Source: Pseudobutyrivibrio ruminis (GTDB lineage: Bacteria > Bacillota > Clostridia > Lachnospirales > Lachnospiraceae). From it: a DNA stretch of 64,000 bases. The DNA lies in NCBI RefSeq assembly GCF_015057245.1, contig NZ_SVET01000009.1:58151-122150 (forward strand). Direction: 5' to 3'. A program made the position numbers and the translations under genes. The notes under the pieces were generated by a model, which saw nothing but the letters and a program-made list of their open reading frames with translations, did no database searches and was not told the origin of the DNA. Below are positions 53,488 through 62,152 of this stretch, piece by piece (within the stretch, counting starts at the first letter, position 1; each line of letters opens with the position of its first letter).

Positions 53488-54813
53488 ATGAAAAAAGAGT
53501 TACGAAGGAATCCTATTGGCTACATATGCATGGGATTATGGAATATACAAGCTGGGCAAATTACAAAAGGATTATTGTTCTTAGCATCTGAGATTGCATT
53601 TATATTGTTTGTGATACTTAAAGGTGTGGATTCAATAATCGGATTAATTACACTTGGCACTAATCAGCAAGGAATGGTGTTCAATGAAGAGACAGGAATA
53701 TATGACCGTGTTGATGGTGATAATTCCATGCTGCTATTACTAGGAGGAGTTATAACTCTTTTTGTAATTGCCTTATTTATTATTGCCTGGTGGTTGTCAG
53801 TTAAATCTGGAAAAGATGCGATTGAAAGATATAACTTGGGCAAAAAAGTGGAGTCCTTTAAGGATGAGATAAAAGCACTTTTTGATAGAGACGTACACAA
53901 GTTACTTTTATTTATTCCACTTTTGGGATTACTTATTTTTACAGTTATGCCATTGGTGTACATGATTCTTATGGCATTCACGAATTATGATGTAAATCAT
54001 CAACCACCAGGAAATTTGTTTGATTGGGTAGGCTTGGATAACTTTAAAACACTTCTGGGTTCCACTGAAAAGCTTTCCCAAACATTCTGGCCAATTCTTG
54101 GTTGGACATTAATATGGGCAATTTTCGCTACATTCACAAATTATTTTGGAGGAATTTTCCTCGCAATTCTAATTAACAAAAAGGGGATTAAATTAAAAAA
54201 GGTTTGGCGAACAATATTTGTATTAACTATTGCCATTCCTTCATTCGTAAGTCTTCTAGTAGTGAGGACGATGCTTAATAAAAATGGAGTTATTAATACT
54301 CAACTGATTAATATGGGATTTATCACAAGTCCGTTGCCATTCTTGACAGATGCAACCTGGGCTAGAGTAACTGTTATTGTAGCTAATATGTGGGTTGGTA
54401 TTCCATATACCATGCTTATTGCAACGGGCATTTTGACCAACATTCCTGCTGATTTATATGAGAGTGCCAGAATTGATGGTGCAAGCCCATTTAAAATGTT
54501 TACAAAGATAACATTCCCATATATGTGGTTTATAACAACTCCATATTTGATTTCGAACTTTATTTCAAATGTAAATAACTTTAATCCAATTTATTTCCTT
54601 ACCCAGGGTGGACCACTTACTTTGGACTATTTCAAGGGAGCAGGAAAAACGGATTTGCTTGTAACCTGGCTTTACAAGCTGACAAAGGACAGTATGGATT
54701 ACAACTACGCAGCGGCTATTGGTATTGTGATATTTATAATATCAGCGTCAACTTCGATATTTGTTTATACTCGTTCAAATGCATTTAAAAACGAGGAGGG
54801 ATTGCAGTTATGA
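53488..54813 (+). CDS. Sugar ABC transporter permease (MalF-like)
   Basis: The 441-residue permease has an unusual N-terminal part. It begins with a small hydrophobic module (NPIGYICMGLWNIQAGQITK, then a helix), a soluble loop, and another helix (~85-110). The regular MalF-type domain follows from ~140, with LLIFTVMPLVYMILMAF and the EAA loop (SARIDGASPFKMFTKITFP) that contacts the ATPase. GTG 53479 is in frame, but AAGAAGGTGA is the ribosome site of ATG 53488. It overlaps the next permease by ATGA. No ATPase gene is present. Confidence 0.88.
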   Translation: MKKELRRNPIGYICMGLWNIQAGQITKGLLFLASEIAFILFVILKGVDSIIGLITLGTNQQGMVFNEETGIYDRVDGDNSMLLLLGGVITLFVIALFIIAWWLSVKSGKDAIERYNLGKKVESFKDEIKALFDRDVHKLLLFIPLLGLLIFTVMPLVYMILMAFTNYDVNHQPPGNLFDWVGLDNFKTLLGSTEKLSQTFWPILGWTLIWAIFATFTNYFGGIFLAILINKKGIKLKKVWRTIFVLTIAIPSFVSLLVVRTMLNKNGVINTQLINMGFITSPLPFLTDATWARVTVIVANMWVGIPYTMLIATGILTNIPADLYESARIDGASPFKMFTKITFPYMWFITTPYLISNFISNVNNFNPIYFLTQGGPLTLDYFKGAGKTDLLVTWLYKLTKDSMDYNYAAAIGIVIFIISASTSIFVYTRSNAFKNEEGLQL

Positions 54814-56069
54814 TTAATGTTAATGGTTTAAATAGAAGATATGTAAAAATAGCTGGAATTATAAATATATTGGCTGCGTTATGTGTTATTTGTCCTTGGA
54901 TAAAAATAGAAGATAGCAATATGAATGGATTCGGATTCATTTCATATATTGTTTCGAATGGTATAGATACTTCTTCTTTCTTCAGGGGACTAGCCCCAAT
55001 TATACTCCTGGTTCTTTCCATGGGAATGGCCATTGTTTTGATGGCGCATCCCATGAGAGGGACTGCATACGGGCTTATTGGAGTTGACACGGCTACAATT
55101 CTTTTCCTGATACAAGAAATGTTTGGTATGAGAAGCTTATTATCTGCCAATTATAATTATGATAGTTTTTTGATAAGAAACTTTAATATAGGATATTGGT
55201 TCACATTGATATTGATCCTTTTGGGACTGATTTATTCTATGAAATCAGCAAAGATTGATCCTGGCTATATTGTACTAGTTGTTATGTCGGTGGTTTGGCT
55301 GTTTCCTATATTCTATATCGTAATGAATTCTCTCAGAGGCGAGGGAAACTTTTATGTAAATTATTTAATACCAAAGGAATTTAGCTTGGATAATTACAAG
55401 CAATTATTGTCTTCATCTAGTAAGTTCCACTATGGTAGATGGTTCCTGAATACATTTATTGTTTCAGTTTTCTCGTGTGTTATTAGCACACTGATAGTTC
55501 TGGCTACCGCATATACGATATCTAGAATCAGATTTAAGGGAAGAAAACTGATTATGAACCTTCTGTTGGTGCTTGGAATGTTTCCTGCATTTATGTCTAT
55601 GATTGCTGTTTATTACATTTTAAAGGGAATTGGCATAGCTCAATCATTGCTGGCTCTTGTAATAGTTTATTCTGCAAGTGCTGCGCTGACATATTATGTT
55701 GCTAAGGGATTTTTCGATACTATTCCTCGCGCTCTTGATGAGGCGGCATATCTTGATGGCGCATCAAAATGGACTGTGTTTACGAAGATAACAATTCCAA
55801 TTTCAAAGCCAATCATCATTTACACAATACTGACGTCTTTTACAGCACCATGGGCAGATTATATCTTTGCAAGTGTAATCTTAGGAGATAAGTCAGATAA
55901 GTACACAATCGCTATGGGCTTATATGGAATGCTTACACAGGACAATATTGATAAATACTTTAAACAGTTTGCTGCGGGAGCTGTTTTAATATCTATTCCT
56001 ATTGCAGCTTTATTTATTAGCTTACAAAAATATTATGTTGAAGGACTTTCAGGTTCTGTAAAGGGATAA
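54810..56069 (+). CDS. Sugar ABC transporter permease (MalG-like) with extended N-terminus
   Basis: The 419-residue protein is far longer than the ~280-300 residues usual for MalG. Residues ~1-140 hold about four extra hydrophobic helices (AGIINILAALCVICPW, then APIILLVLSMGMAIVLM, then further segments). The normal MalG core comes after ~150, with SVVWLFPIFYIVMNSLRGEG, the EAA loop DEAAYLDGASKWTVFTKITI and SLQKYYVEGLSGSVKG at the end. The intact EAA loop implies use of a shared ATPase encoded elsewhere, such as an MsmX type. The function of the added helices is unknown. Confidence 0.87.
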   Translation: MINVNGLNRRYVKIAGIINILAALCVICPWIKIEDSNMNGFGFISYIVSNGIDTSSFFRGLAPIILLVLSMGMAIVLMAHPMRGTAYGLIGVDTATILFLIQEMFGMRSLLSANYNYDSFLIRNFNIGYWFTLILILLGLIYSMKSAKIDPGYIVLVVMSVVWLFPIFYIVMNSLRGEGNFYVNYLIPKEFSLDNYKQLLSSSSKFHYGRWFLNTFIVSVFSCVISTLIVLATAYTISRIRFKGRKLIMNLLLVLGMFPAFMSMIAVYYILKGIGIAQSLLALVIVYSASAALTYYVAKGFFDTIPRALDEAAYLDGASKWTVFTKITIPISKPIIIYTILTSFTAPWADYIFASVILGDKSDKYTIAMGLYGMLTQDNIDKYFKQFAAGAVLISIPIAALFISLQKYYVEGLSGSVKG

Positions 56070-56071
56070 TT

Positions 56072-58375
56072 ATGAATAAATATAGAATATCGGTTTTAAC
56101 AGATAGGCTGGTGCGTCTTGAGTATCAGGCTGATGGACAGTTTGTTGATGAACCGACTCAGATTGTATCAAATAGAATGTTTCCTGCAGTTTCATACAAG
56201 CAGTGGAAGACTGAAAAAGGAATTTGCATTGAAACTGATGGGTTGATTATAAACTATGATGAACAAGAATTTTCAGGATTTGGTTTATCCATAACTTTAA
56301 AAGCAAATAACAACACATGGACTTACAATGAAACAGGCAGAAATTTTCTTGGAACTGCCAGAACATTAGATGAGGCGGATGGCCCAGTTAGACTTGAGAA
56401 TGGATTATTTTCTGAAGAGGGTTTTGCAGTTATTGAAGACAGTAAAAGTGCGTTGATAGTGGATGGGCAAATTCGACCAAGAGTAAATGTCGGCATTGAT
56501 ATTTATTTCTTCGGTTATGGTAGAGACTTTAAGGGTGGGCTGAAGGCCTTCTACGCCCTTACAGGCAAGGCTCCTATGATTCCTAGATACGCTTTGGGAA
56601 ATTGGTGGAGCAGATTTTACAAATACACCGAGGCAAGCTATCTAACACTTGTTGATGATTTCAAAAAAGAGAAGGTTCCATTTTCTGTGGCAGTTATTGA
56701 TATGGATTGGCACATTACAGAGGTAGATCCTAAATATGGCAATGGATGGACAGGCTACACATGGGATAGAAAACTTTTCCCAGATCCAGCTAGATTTTTG
56801 AGCAGACTTCATGAGAATGGCTTGGCAGTAACTTTAAATGTTCACCCGGCAGATGGGATTCGTGGATACGAAGAAATGTATCAAGATATGGCAAAAGAGC
56901 TTGGAGTGGATTATGAAAATGAAGAGCCTATAGCTTTTGACTTTACCGATGCCAGATTTCGGGAAATCTATTTTAAATATATCAACCATTTCTATGAGGA
57001 TATGGGAGTTGATTTTTGGTGGATTGATTGGCAACAGGGGACTGAAAGTAATATGGAAGGAGTGGATCCTCTCTGGTTATTGAATCACTATTATTATTTG
57101 GATTCCAAAAGAGATAATAAGAGGGGAATGATTTTTTCGAGATATTCAGGTCCTGGTAGTCACAGATATCCTGTGGGTTTTTCAGGAGACACTTTTGCTA
57201 CTTGGAGAAGTCTTGATTATCAGCCATTCTTTACTGCAAATGCTGCCAACATTGGCTATGGCTGTTGGAGCCACGATATATGTGGACATATGCACGGTGA
57301 TAAAAGTGATGAGCTTCAAATAAGATGGCTACAGTTTGGCGTATTTTCACCAATTATGAGATTGCATAGTTCGGCTAATCCATTTTTTGTCAAGGAACCA
57401 TGGAATCAGCCTGGAGAATATAGGGAAATAATGGATAGATTTATGCGCCTTCGCCATCGTTTGATTCCTTATATGTATACGATGGAATATTTAGCCTATA
57501 AAGAGGATTTACCAATGATTAGGCAAATGTATTTTGATTATCCAGAGGATGAAAGAGCCTACGGATTAAATAGCGAGTATGCATTTGGCGACCAGCTTAT
57601 TGTTGGCGCTATAACAAAAGAGGTGGATAAGGTATCTAGAATGGGGGCAGTAAATATGTTTGTGCCAAGTGGCAGATATTATGATTTGTTTACAGGCATA
57701 TCTTACAATGGCGATTTTAAAGGTAACATGTTTAGAACCGTAAATACGATACCAGTTCTTATGAAGGCCGGTGGAATTATTCCATTAGAATCTGAAGAAA
57801 CAATCAGCAATGCCACAAATAATCCAACCTCTCTTGATATCGTGATTGCTGCAGGTGCTGATGGATGCTTCGAATTATATGAAGATGATGGAATAAGCGA
57901 TAATTATGTAGATGGACAGAATTGCTTATTTACAAAAATCTGGGTCAAGCATGATTTAGAAAAACATATTATGGATGTGGGGATTGATGCACCAACTGGA
58001 AATCAGGATTTGATTATTCAAAATCGAAAAATATCATTTGTAATCTATGGCTTAAATGAAGATTGCCAGGTCCAGAAGTATGAATCTAGCTACGATAAAA
58101 AGAAGCATACTCTGAAGATTGATGTAGAGGATGACTTAAACAATGGCGGTTCTATAAGAATAGTTAATGCTATGCTTGCAAATAATGATACCTTGGATGA
58201 TATTTTTGAAATCCTTCATAGGGCCTATATCACATATGACTTAAAGGAGAAAATCTATAATATTGCCTTGTCTGAATTTGCCAAGAATGATAACAAATTC
58301 TGGGATATTTTAGAAGAGCTTGATGCCCCATCTGTTTTAAAAGAAGCATTAAGAGAATTGAAATGGTGCTGTTGA
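56072..58375 (+). CDS. Glycoside hydrolase family 31 alpha-glucosidase
   Basis: This 767-residue enzyme likely releases glucose from imported alpha-glucosides in the cytoplasm; no signal peptide is present. The beta-sandwich N-domain is ~1-165. The catalytic barrel runs ~170-510, with the nucleophile Asp319 in DFWWIDWQQGTES and the acid/base Asp373 in GFSGDTFATW. DUF5110-like beta domains follow, with CFELYEDDGISDNY. A helical tail of ~75 residues ends in two Cys. The WIDWQQG form of the nucleophile motif marks a particular GH31 subgroup. Alpha-xylosidase or isomaltase specificity cannot be excluded. Confidence 0.88.
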   Translation: MNKYRISVLTDRLVRLEYQADGQFVDEPTQIVSNRMFPAVSYKQWKTEKGICIETDGLIINYDEQEFSGFGLSITLKANNNTWTYNETGRNFLGTARTLDEADGPVRLENGLFSEEGFAVIEDSKSALIVDGQIRPRVNVGIDIYFFGYGRDFKGGLKAFYALTGKAPMIPRYALGNWWSRFYKYTEASYLTLVDDFKKEKVPFSVAVIDMDWHITEVDPKYGNGWTGYTWDRKLFPDPARFLSRLHENGLAVTLNVHPADGIRGYEEMYQDMAKELGVDYENEEPIAFDFTDARFREIYFKYINHFYEDMGVDFWWIDWQQGTESNMEGVDPLWLLNHYYYLDSKRDNKRGMIFSRYSGPGSHRYPVGFSGDTFATWRSLDYQPFFTANAANIGYGCWSHDICGHMHGDKSDELQIRWLQFGVFSPIMRLHSSANPFFVKEPWNQPGEYREIMDRFMRLRHRLIPYMYTMEYLAYKEDLPMIRQMYFDYPEDERAYGLNSEYAFGDQLIVGAITKEVDKVSRMGAVNMFVPSGRYYDLFTGISYNGDFKGNMFRTVNTIPVLMKAGGIIPLESEETISNATNNPTSLDIVIAAGADGCFELYEDDGISDNYVDGQNCLFTKIWVKHDLEKHIMDVGIDAPTGNQDLIIQNRKISFVIYGLNEDCQVQKYESSYDKKKHTLKIDVEDDLNNGGSIRIVNAMLANNDTLDDIFEILHRAYITYDLKEKIYNIALSEFAKNDNKFWDILEELDAPSVLKEALRELKWCC

Positions 58376-58433
58376 ATCTTAGGTTCAAATCTCTTATGAT
58401 TAATACATAAAATATAAAGGATGAGGAACAATA

Positions 58434-59453
58434 ATGGTTACTATGAAAGAGATAGCAGAGGAAGCTGGAGTCAGCATTGTAACAGTTTCCAATGTGATTC
58501 ATGAAAACTACAACAGGGTTTCTGCTGAAAATATTGAAAAGATTAATAAGCTTATAGAAAAGTATCATTATGTGCCTAATTCAAACGCCAGAAGCTTGGC
58601 AATGAAAAAGTCAAGGATAATAGGCGTTGTTATCCCAAATGTAAATGATGATGAGAATTTTATGAAAAGTCCTTTTAATGCTGAGATTATTGGCATTTTG
58701 GAAAAAGTCATAAGAGAAGCAGATTATTATTTAATGGTACGAAGTGTCAACAAGACTATCGATGCAATTCCATTGATATCATCTTGGAATGTTGATGGGG
58801 TGGTATTTCTTGGAGCCTTTAAAGAGGATGTAGTTGCTATAAAGAAAAGACTTACTCTTCCTATGGTTTTTGTTGATACTTACGGCGAAAATTTGGATTT
58901 TGTAAATGTTGGCAGTGAGGATATGCAAGGTGGATATTTGGCAACAGGCTATCTCATTGGAAAAGGTCATGAGAATATTGCCTTTGTAGGACCTTCTATT
59001 AGTGGTGAAGGTGTTATTAATGAACGATATTTAGGATACGAAAAAGCTATGAAGGAACATGGCTTTGAGGATAACATTAAGGTTGTATCTGTTGGTTCCA
59101 CTTCTTTTGAAGCAGGAATAGAGGCGGCAAAGAAAATAGCCTTTTTGGATGCAGATATAACTGCCGTATTTGCTACAGCTGATATCTTGGCTATAGGAAT
59201 CATGGAAGGGCTTCGCCAGCTAGGCAAGCAGGTTCCTGATGATGTTTCTGTTGTGGGCTTTGATAATCTGCCGGAAAGCGTATATTGTTGTCCAAAACTA
59301 ACTACAATATCTCAGAACATGGATTTGAAAGCAAAAACTATCGGAAAGACAATTCTTTCTATGGTAAATGATAAAGAAGAGCGTACTTCGGCAACCTCCA
59401 TAAAAGTTGATGTTGATTTGATAGAACGAAATTCAGTTTCCTCTCGTAAGTGA
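58434..59453 (+). CDS. LacI-family transcriptional regulator
   Basis: The 339-residue protein has an N-terminal helix-turn-helix (MKEIAEEAGVSIVTVSNVIH), the hinge helix (NSNARSLAMKKS) and a periplasmic-binding-like sensor domain (~60-335; IGVVIPNVND, then DVSVVGFDNLPES). It lies at the 3' end of the alpha-glucoside genes and probably represses them through the two operators near 52040 and 52187, released by a sugar. The start may be ATG 58434 or 58443. No operator is seen directly in front of this gene. Confidence 0.9.
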   Translation: MVTMKEIAEEAGVSIVTVSNVIHENYNRVSAENIEKINKLIEKYHYVPNSNARSLAMKKSRIIGVVIPNVNDDENFMKSPFNAEIIGILEKVIREADYYLMVRSVNKTIDAIPLISSWNVDGVVFLGAFKEDVVAIKKRLTLPMVFVDTYGENLDFVNVGSEDMQGGYLATGYLIGKGHENIAFVGPSISGEGVINERYLGYEKAMKEHGFEDNIKVVSVGSTSFEAGIEAAKKIAFLDADITAVFATADILAIGIMEGLRQLGKQVPDDVSVVGFDNLPESVYCCPKLTTISQNMDLKAKTIGKTILSMVNDKEERTSATSIKVDVDLIERNSVSSRK

Positions 59454-59543
59454 TTTTGCAAATTTTTGATTTAAAACTGCTTTTATAATTTGGCACTTTC
59501 TGCTAATCTATTATGTGGTAACGAACTTTAAGGAGGTGCTTTT
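59454..59543 (+). other. Intergenic region before galE
   Basis: This 90-nt AT-rich gap has a TATAAT at 59484-59489 without a well-spaced -35 and a TTGGCA at 59490-59495 without a well-spaced -10. A TTTTGCAAA word overlaps the preceding stop. No terminator hairpin is visible after the LacI gene. A galE promoter is likely here but cannot be placed with confidence. Confidence 0.4.
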
Positions 59544-60560
59544 ATGGCAATATTAGTTACGGGTGGTGCTGGTTTTATTGGTAGCCACACATGTGTAGAG
59601 CTTCAGCAGGCAGGCTATGATGTAGTCGTATACGACAATCTTAGTAATGCATCTGAAAAGTCACTTGAGAGAGTAGAAGCTATTACAGGAAAGCCAGTTA
59701 AGTTTTACAAAGGCGATATCTTAGATAGAGATAGATTAAACGAAGTATTTGCAAACGAAAAGATTGATTCATGTATTCATTTCGCAGGTCTTAAGGCTGT
59801 TGGTGAGTCAGTTCAGAAGCCTTGGGAATACTATGAGAACAATATCGCAGGTACACTTACACTTGTTGATGTAATGAGACAGCACAACTGCAAGAACATT
59901 ATTTTCTCATCTTCAGCAACTGTTTATGGTGATCCAGCAGAGATACCTATCACAGAAAACTGCCCTAAGGGACAGTGCACAAACCCATATGGATGGACAA
60001 AGTCAATGCTTGAGCAGATTCTTTCTGACATGCAGAAGGCTGACAATGAGTGGAACGTAGTTCTTCTTCGTTATTTCAATCCAATTGGTGCACATCAGTC
60101 TGGTACAATGGGCGAGAATCCAAACGGTATTCCAAACAACCTTATGCCATACATTACACAGGTTGCTGTTGGAAAGCTTCCAGAGCTTGGTGTATTTGGT
60201 GATGATTACGATACTCCAGATGGTACAGGCGTACGTGATTACATCCACGTTGTTGATCTTGCAAAGGGACATGTTAAGGCTCTTAAGAAAATCGAGGAGA
60301 ATGCAGGTCTCAAGATTTACAACCTTGGTACAGGAGTAGGATACTCAGTTCTCGATATTGTAAAGAACTTTGAGAAAGCTACTGGAGTAAAGATTCCATA
60401 TTCTATTAAGCCACGTCGTCCTGGCGACATTGCTACATGCTACGCAGATGCTACAAAAGCAAAGGAAGAACTTGGCTGGACAGCAGAGTTTGGCATCAAG
60501 GAAATGTGCGCAGATTCATGGAGATGGCAGAAGAATAATCCAAATGGATATGAAATGTAA
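59544..60560 (+). CDS. galE: UDP-glucose 4-epimerase
   Basis: GalE interconverts UDP-glucose and UDP-galactose for galactose use and surface sugar synthesis. The 338-residue SDR protein has the NAD motif GGAGFIGSH, the catalytic Ser/Thr stretch SSSATVYGDP and the Tyr-x3-Lys motif in PYGWTKSMLEQ. The RYFNPIGAHQSGTMGE segment and the C-terminal RRPGDIATCYAD are typical of GalE. Codon use is biased as in highly expressed genes. It has an AAGGAGGTG site. Confidence 0.96.
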   Translation: MAILVTGGAGFIGSHTCVELQQAGYDVVVYDNLSNASEKSLERVEAITGKPVKFYKGDILDRDRLNEVFANEKIDSCIHFAGLKAVGESVQKPWEYYENNIAGTLTLVDVMRQHNCKNIIFSSSATVYGDPAEIPITENCPKGQCTNPYGWTKSMLEQILSDMQKADNEWNVVLLRYFNPIGAHQSGTMGENPNGIPNNLMPYITQVAVGKLPELGVFGDDYDTPDGTGVRDYIHVVDLAKGHVKALKKIEENAGLKIYNLGTGVGYSVLDIVKNFEKATGVKIPYSIKPRRPGDIATCYADATKAKEELGWTAEFGIKEMCADSWRWQKNNPNGYEM

Positions 60561-60599
60561 ATAGGAGGGGCCCGTGTACGGGAGGAACCTGTTTGCTAC

Positions 60600-60639
60600 A
60601 GCACGCCCCATTGCCGAAGGCAATTTAAAATGGCGTGCT
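60600..60639 (+). other. Unexplained two-stem structure between galE and tRNA-Glu
   Basis: AGCACGCC (60600-60607) pairs with GGCGTGCT (60632-60639). Inside it, ATTGCC (60610-60615) pairs with GGCAAT (60619-60624) around a GAA loop. A small CCCGT/ACGGG repeat lies upstream at about 60571-60582. There is no U-run, so it is not a standard terminator. It could be a 3' UTR element of galE or part of a small RNA. No family is recognised. Confidence 0.45.
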
Positions 60640-60663
60640 TTCCAGAAAACTTTAAAAATGTGC

Positions 60664-60692
60664 TTGACTTATGTCTGGCTACATAGTAATAT
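60664..60692 (+). promoter_or_regulatory. Promoter of tRNA-Glu
   Basis: TTGACT (60664-60669), a 17-nt spacer and TAATAT (60687-60692). The transcript should start near 60699, about 25 nt before the mature tRNA. Confidence 0.85.
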
Positions 60693-60698
60693 ATGTCT

Positions 60699-60715
60699 TG
60701 TCGCTGATAGCGACA
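60699..60715 (+). other. 5' hairpin of the pre-tRNA
   Basis: TGTCGCT (60699-60705) pairs perfectly with AGCGACA (60709-60715) around GAT. It would form at the very 5' end of the transcript, 9 nt before the tRNA, and may protect the precursor or guide RNase P. Confidence 0.5.
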
Positions 60716-60724
60716 GGGCAATAT

Positions 60725-60796
60725 GGTTCCTTGGTCAAGCGGTTAAGACGTCGCCCTCTCACGGCGAAAACAGCGGTTCGATTCCGCTAGGAACTG
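60725..60796 (+). tRNA. tRNA-Glu (anticodon CTC)
   Basis: A 72-nt cloverleaf is complete. The acceptor is GGTTCCT with AGGAACT (last pair G-T), and the D arm has the loop AAGCGGTTAA. The anticodon stem TCGCC/GGCGA carries the loop CTCTCAC (anticodon CTC at 60758-60760). The T arm is AGCGG-TTCGATT-CCGCT and the discriminator base is G. CCA is not encoded. It reads GAG codons. It is a single-tRNA unit with its own promoter and terminator. Confidence 0.95.
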
Positions 60797-60802
60797 CGAA
60801 AG

Positions 60803-60830
60803 AAAGACACCTGTATCAGGTGTCTTTTTT
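60803..60830 (+). terminator. Bidirectional terminator between tRNA-Glu and tmcAL
   Basis: An 11-bp perfect stem, AAAGACACCTG (60803-60813) with CAGGTGTCTTT (60817-60827), has a TAT loop and a T-run on the + strand. Read on the minus strand, it also follows tmcAL with its own T-tract. Confidence 0.93.
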
Positions 60831-60837
60831 GTTATTC

Positions 60838-62007
60838 TTATATATTTACTAAATCAAATTTACGAGTATATTCTGTTGGATATGTATTGCCTGTTTTTGA
60901 AGTTAGGATAGTGCGATAAATATCACTGGAAATAATATCGTATTTATTTATTATTTCATTTGGCGATGTTATTAAAGGGGTATGTGATTCTTCTTTTATT
61001 CTTCCAAGAATATTACTTCCATTTTTGCTGAATCCAAGCATTCGTATATACGATATATATCCGGCTTCTTTTGCTTCCTTAAAATCATTTTCTGTAATAC
61101 CTAAAAGAATATGACAGAGCACTCGGCTGATTCTGGAATATTCAAAGTTTTTCGTTTTTAAAACTTCACAGAATTGGCTGAATGAAACGAATGCAGGTAG
61201 CTTGTTTTTGATTCTGTCTGAAAGGTCATTGTTGCAATCTAAGTATTGCTCGTAGTTTTCTGTGGTAAGGAGCTTGTAATGAAGTAGCTCTGAAATATCA
61301 TCTGAAGCAACGAACGAAATACTTTTATACAATGGAGCTACTTCTTCAGGGACTGCTTCAAAGGATTTTGAAAGCTTGTAATGCTGGCGTATTGAACTTG
61401 CGGAGCTAAGCTGTCCAGATAAGCTTAAATCGTTGTATTCGTTTCCTTGGCGCTTCATAACTGCAATATCCATATTTAAATGATTTGCATGGATATAACG
61501 GCAGTATTCGATTCCTAGTATATTATTAGGAGATGAGATGATATCTTCCGATAGAAATGCCTTTAAAGCTTTTGCTCTGGCAGTGGCATAGCTTATCCCT
61601 TGAGAAACGAGAGCATTAATTTCGTTATTTATTTCTCCGGAGTTTTCTAGTTCGACTAGCTTTTTGCTTTCATCTATAAATAATTCCTTGCGGTCACATT
61701 CTGCTGAAAACAGTAATGTATCTACAACTCCAGTGGCATTAAGCAAAGCTACTCCAGCTGATGCGTATTCTCTAGCAGAGCTGGTGGCGAAAATGGTAGG
61801 AATTTCAAGAACTACATCTGCACCACAAAGAAGAGCGGCCTTGGCTCTTGAATATTTGTCGAAGCATGCGATTTCACCACGCTGAGTGAAGCTGCCGGAC
61901 ATAGCGATAATTATTTGATCAGCGCCAAGCACATTTTTGGCGTATTCTATTTGCAGTTTGTGGCCATTGTGAAAGGGATTATATTCCGCAACTATTCCAA
62001 TTACCAT
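60838..62007 (-). CDS. tmcAL: tRNA(Met) cytidine acetate ligase TmcAL
   Basis: TmcAL (YlbM) uses ATP and acetate to form N4-acetylcytidine at the wobble base of elongator tRNA-Met. The 389-residue protein has the nucleotidyltransferase motif AEYNPFHNGHKLQI (HxGH type) and SGSFTQRGEIACFDKYSRA. A helical C-terminal domain follows (SRISRVLCHILLGITENDF). It is the only gene on the minus strand here. Its start has a CGGAGGAA site (complement of 62012-62019). It is divergent from ackA, which shares the metabolite acetate. Confidence 0.92.
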   Translation of the reverse strand: MVIGIVAEYNPFHNGHKLQIEYAKNVLGADQIIIAMSGSFTQRGEIACFDKYSRAKAALLCGADVVLEIPTIFATSSAREYASAGVALLNATGVVDTLLFSAECDRKELFIDESKKLVELENSGEINNEINALVSQGISYATARAKALKAFLSEDIISSPNNILGIEYCRYIHANHLNMDIAVMKRQGNEYNDLSLSGQLSSASSIRQHYKLSKSFEAVPEEVAPLYKSISFVASDDISELLHYKLLTTENYEQYLDCNNDLSDRIKNKLPAFVSFSQFCEVLKTKNFEYSRISRVLCHILLGITENDFKEAKEAGYISYIRMLGFSKNGSNILGRIKEESHTPLITSPNEIINKYDIISSDIYRTILTSKTGNTYPTEYTRKFDLVNI

Positions 62008-62038
62008 TTTGTTCCTCCGAAAATACTTTTACATTAGT

Positions 62039-62069
62039 ATTATACATTAAAATTTGGTTGAGAAGACAA
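62039..62069 (-). promoter_or_regulatory. Possible promoter of tmcAL
   Basis: On the minus strand, TTGTCT (complement of 62064-62069) and TATAAT (complement of 62039-62044) are 19 nt apart. The -10 is consensus; the spacer is long. It is interlocked with the ackA promoter. Confidence 0.45.
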
Positions 62070-62085
62070 ATTTTAGTGATATAAT
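62058..62085 (+). promoter_or_regulatory. Promoter of ackA
   Basis: TTGAGA (62058-62063), a 16-nt spacer and consensus TATAAT (62080-62085) with extended TG at 62077-62078. The leader to the ackA start is about 60 nt. Confidence 0.75.
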
Positions 62086-62152
62086 TAAAATGTTGTTTAA
62101 GTATACAATTATTAAAGAAAGAAAAACATATAAAGAAAGGAACTTTATTATT

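Noticed and set aside
60574..60852. Plus-strand frame running through the galE-tRNA gap and the tRNA
   Set aside because: It reads through the tRNA gene and its terminator; the protein is a tRNA shadow despite a purine-rich stretch before its GTG.
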